Shown: piece after piece, positions 4,522 to 5,285 of the stretch
How the letters are laid out: every line of letters begins with the position of its first letter
Position numbering within the stretch: the stretch's first letter is position 1
Assembly: GCA_016462055.1 (NCBI GenBank)
Contig: JAEMTX010000136.1
Coordinates: 1-5,285, forward strand
DNA: 5,285 nt
From: Acidimicrobiia bacterium
Lineage (GTDB): Bacteria; Actinomycetota; Acidimicrobiia; Acidimicrobiales; Acidimicrobilacustridaceae
Direction of reading: 5' to 3'
The notes under the pieces: model-generated
Told to the model about the DNA's origin: nothing
Database searches by the model: none
What the model saw: the letters and a program-made list of their open reading frames with translations, nothing else
Position numbers and translations under genes: made by a program

Positions 4522-5285
4522 GGCAACCAGCCTGCCTCATCGAGAAGGTCAGTCAGTGCCGCTTGCATGATCTCAAGCGAAAGCGTCGATTCCACGACCT
4601 CGCGGTTGTGATCGAGAAGCGACAGGTCGGGATCTGCGCTCCAGGTCCTGAACGATTCGAGATTTTCAGGATCAAACCACGTGAATCCGAGGGATCGGAG
4701 TTCTTCGGCGACGGGGTAATGGCTGACGATTGCTGGCCGGCGGTGAATTGCCGCGTCGATCGGTGGATTGCCAAAGCCTTCCCATGTCGAAGGGAAAACC
4801 ACGACGTCGCTGGCGGCGTACATGTCCGCAAGCGAAGAGGATGGTTCGTGGACGACATTGATTCCGTTCGAGCGAGCCTCAGCGAGCAAGGCGTTGAGCG
4901 TTGCTTCGTAACCCTCTTCTGCGGGGCCGGTAAGCCAGTAGGTCGCACCGACTCGTTGTGCGATTTCGAGTGCGAGGGGAATGTTCTTTCTTTCGATAGC
5001 CCGCACTGGATGCACCATTACGAGTTCATCTTCGGAAAAGTTGTGTCGTGCTCGTTCGCCATCGCGGTCGCCCAGCGCAGTGTGGACATCGAAGCCGTTG
5101 CGGATAGTTGTCGCTGCGATACCTCGCTCAAGGAACTCGTTGCGAGTGAATTCATTGATCGTCACGTGACGCCATTGACCGCTTTCGATTGGCTCACGGG
5201 GCGGGAGTTCGGTCACATCGGCGTATCGATCGCGTTGCCATGCCGGGTCATGGTGGTGCCAGATGGTCGGCAGACCTTCACGTGC
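4518..5285 (-). CDS. GT4-like glycosyltransferase, C-terminal part (N-terminus beyond window)
   Basis: The frame is open from the right edge to TGA at 4520-4518, giving 255 visible residues. The in-frame GTG at 5216 is not taken as the start because homology-like sequence continues upstream: PTIWHHHDPAWQR, a motif of GT4-type enzymes near the end of the N-terminal Rossmann domain. The C-terminal domain has the usual order: NGFDVH, VHPVRAIERKNIPLAL, YWLTGPAE, DMYAASDVVVFPSTWEGFGN and PAIVSHYPVAEEL. The donor-binding E-x7-E signature appears here as E-x7-D (EGFGNPPID), a conservative change. It probably transfers a sugar from a nucleotide donor on the inner face of the membrane in glycolipid, polysaccharide or glycoside synthesis; donor and acceptor are unknown. 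The stop overlaps the next gene as GTGA. Confidence 0.85.
   Translation of the reverse strand, partial: AREGLPTIWHHHDPAWQRDRYADVTELPPREPIESGQWRHVTINEFTRNEFLERGIAATTIRNGFDVHTALGDRDGERARHNFSEDELVMVHPVRAIERKNIPLALEIAQRVGATYWLTGPAEEGYEATLNALLAEARSNGINVVHEPSSSLADMYAASDVVVFPSTWEGFGNPPIDAAIHRRPAIVSHYPVAEELRSLGFTWFDPENLESFRTWSADPDLSLLDHNREVVESTLSLEIMQAALTDLLDEAGWLP

Overview
The window reads as the chromosome of a high-G+C Gram-positive bacterium, most likely an actinobacterium and possibly of the Acidimicrobiia type. This rests on tightly packed genes, GTG starts, GTGA stop/start overlaps, a twin-arginine exported protein, a Zn-ribbon/thiolase pair and an actinobacterial-style GT4 glycosyltransferase. 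The taxonomic call is inference from gene style only.

Region A (positions 1-1894, minus strand) is the remarkable part. Three genes lie in one apparent operon: (1) a short Tat-exported protein that starts a carbohydrate-binding-like beta-sandwich domain (NLILNPSFEDG) but stops after a run of prolines; (2) a complete class I SAM-dependent methyltransferase starting at a GTG that overlaps that stop as GTGA; (3) two bases later, an open frame running off the left edge whose first 74 residues are almost exactly eukaryotic ubiquitin. I count 6 differences from human ubiquitin in 74 positions. All seven lysines are kept, but the terminal Gly-Gly is replaced by Pro-Ser-Ala-Gly. After the ubiquitin come about 120 residues that look like the missing C-terminal part of the same type of beta-sandwich domain begun in gene 1. 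The simplest reading is that a methyltransferase-ubiquitin cassette of about 1.2 kb interrupts a gene for a secreted beta-sandwich protein, with ubiquitin fused in frame to the downstream half. No E1, E2, E3 or deubiquitinase gene is visible here.

Region B (about 1895-4244, plus strand) is a conventional acyl-CoA metabolism cluster: a Zn-ribbon/OB-fold (DUF35) protein, an SCP2-type thiolase 11 bases downstream, and a TetR-family regulator after a short gap holding a perfect inverted repeat. Proteins of the first two families commonly form thiolase or aldolase complexes acting on acyl-CoA; the TetR may control the cluster.

Region C (4249-5285, minus strand, convergent to B) holds the C-terminal 255 residues of a GT4-like glycosyltransferase that enters from the right edge, followed with a GTGA overlap by a small two-helix membrane protein. 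No RNA gene, CRISPR array, transposase or insertion sequence was recognised.
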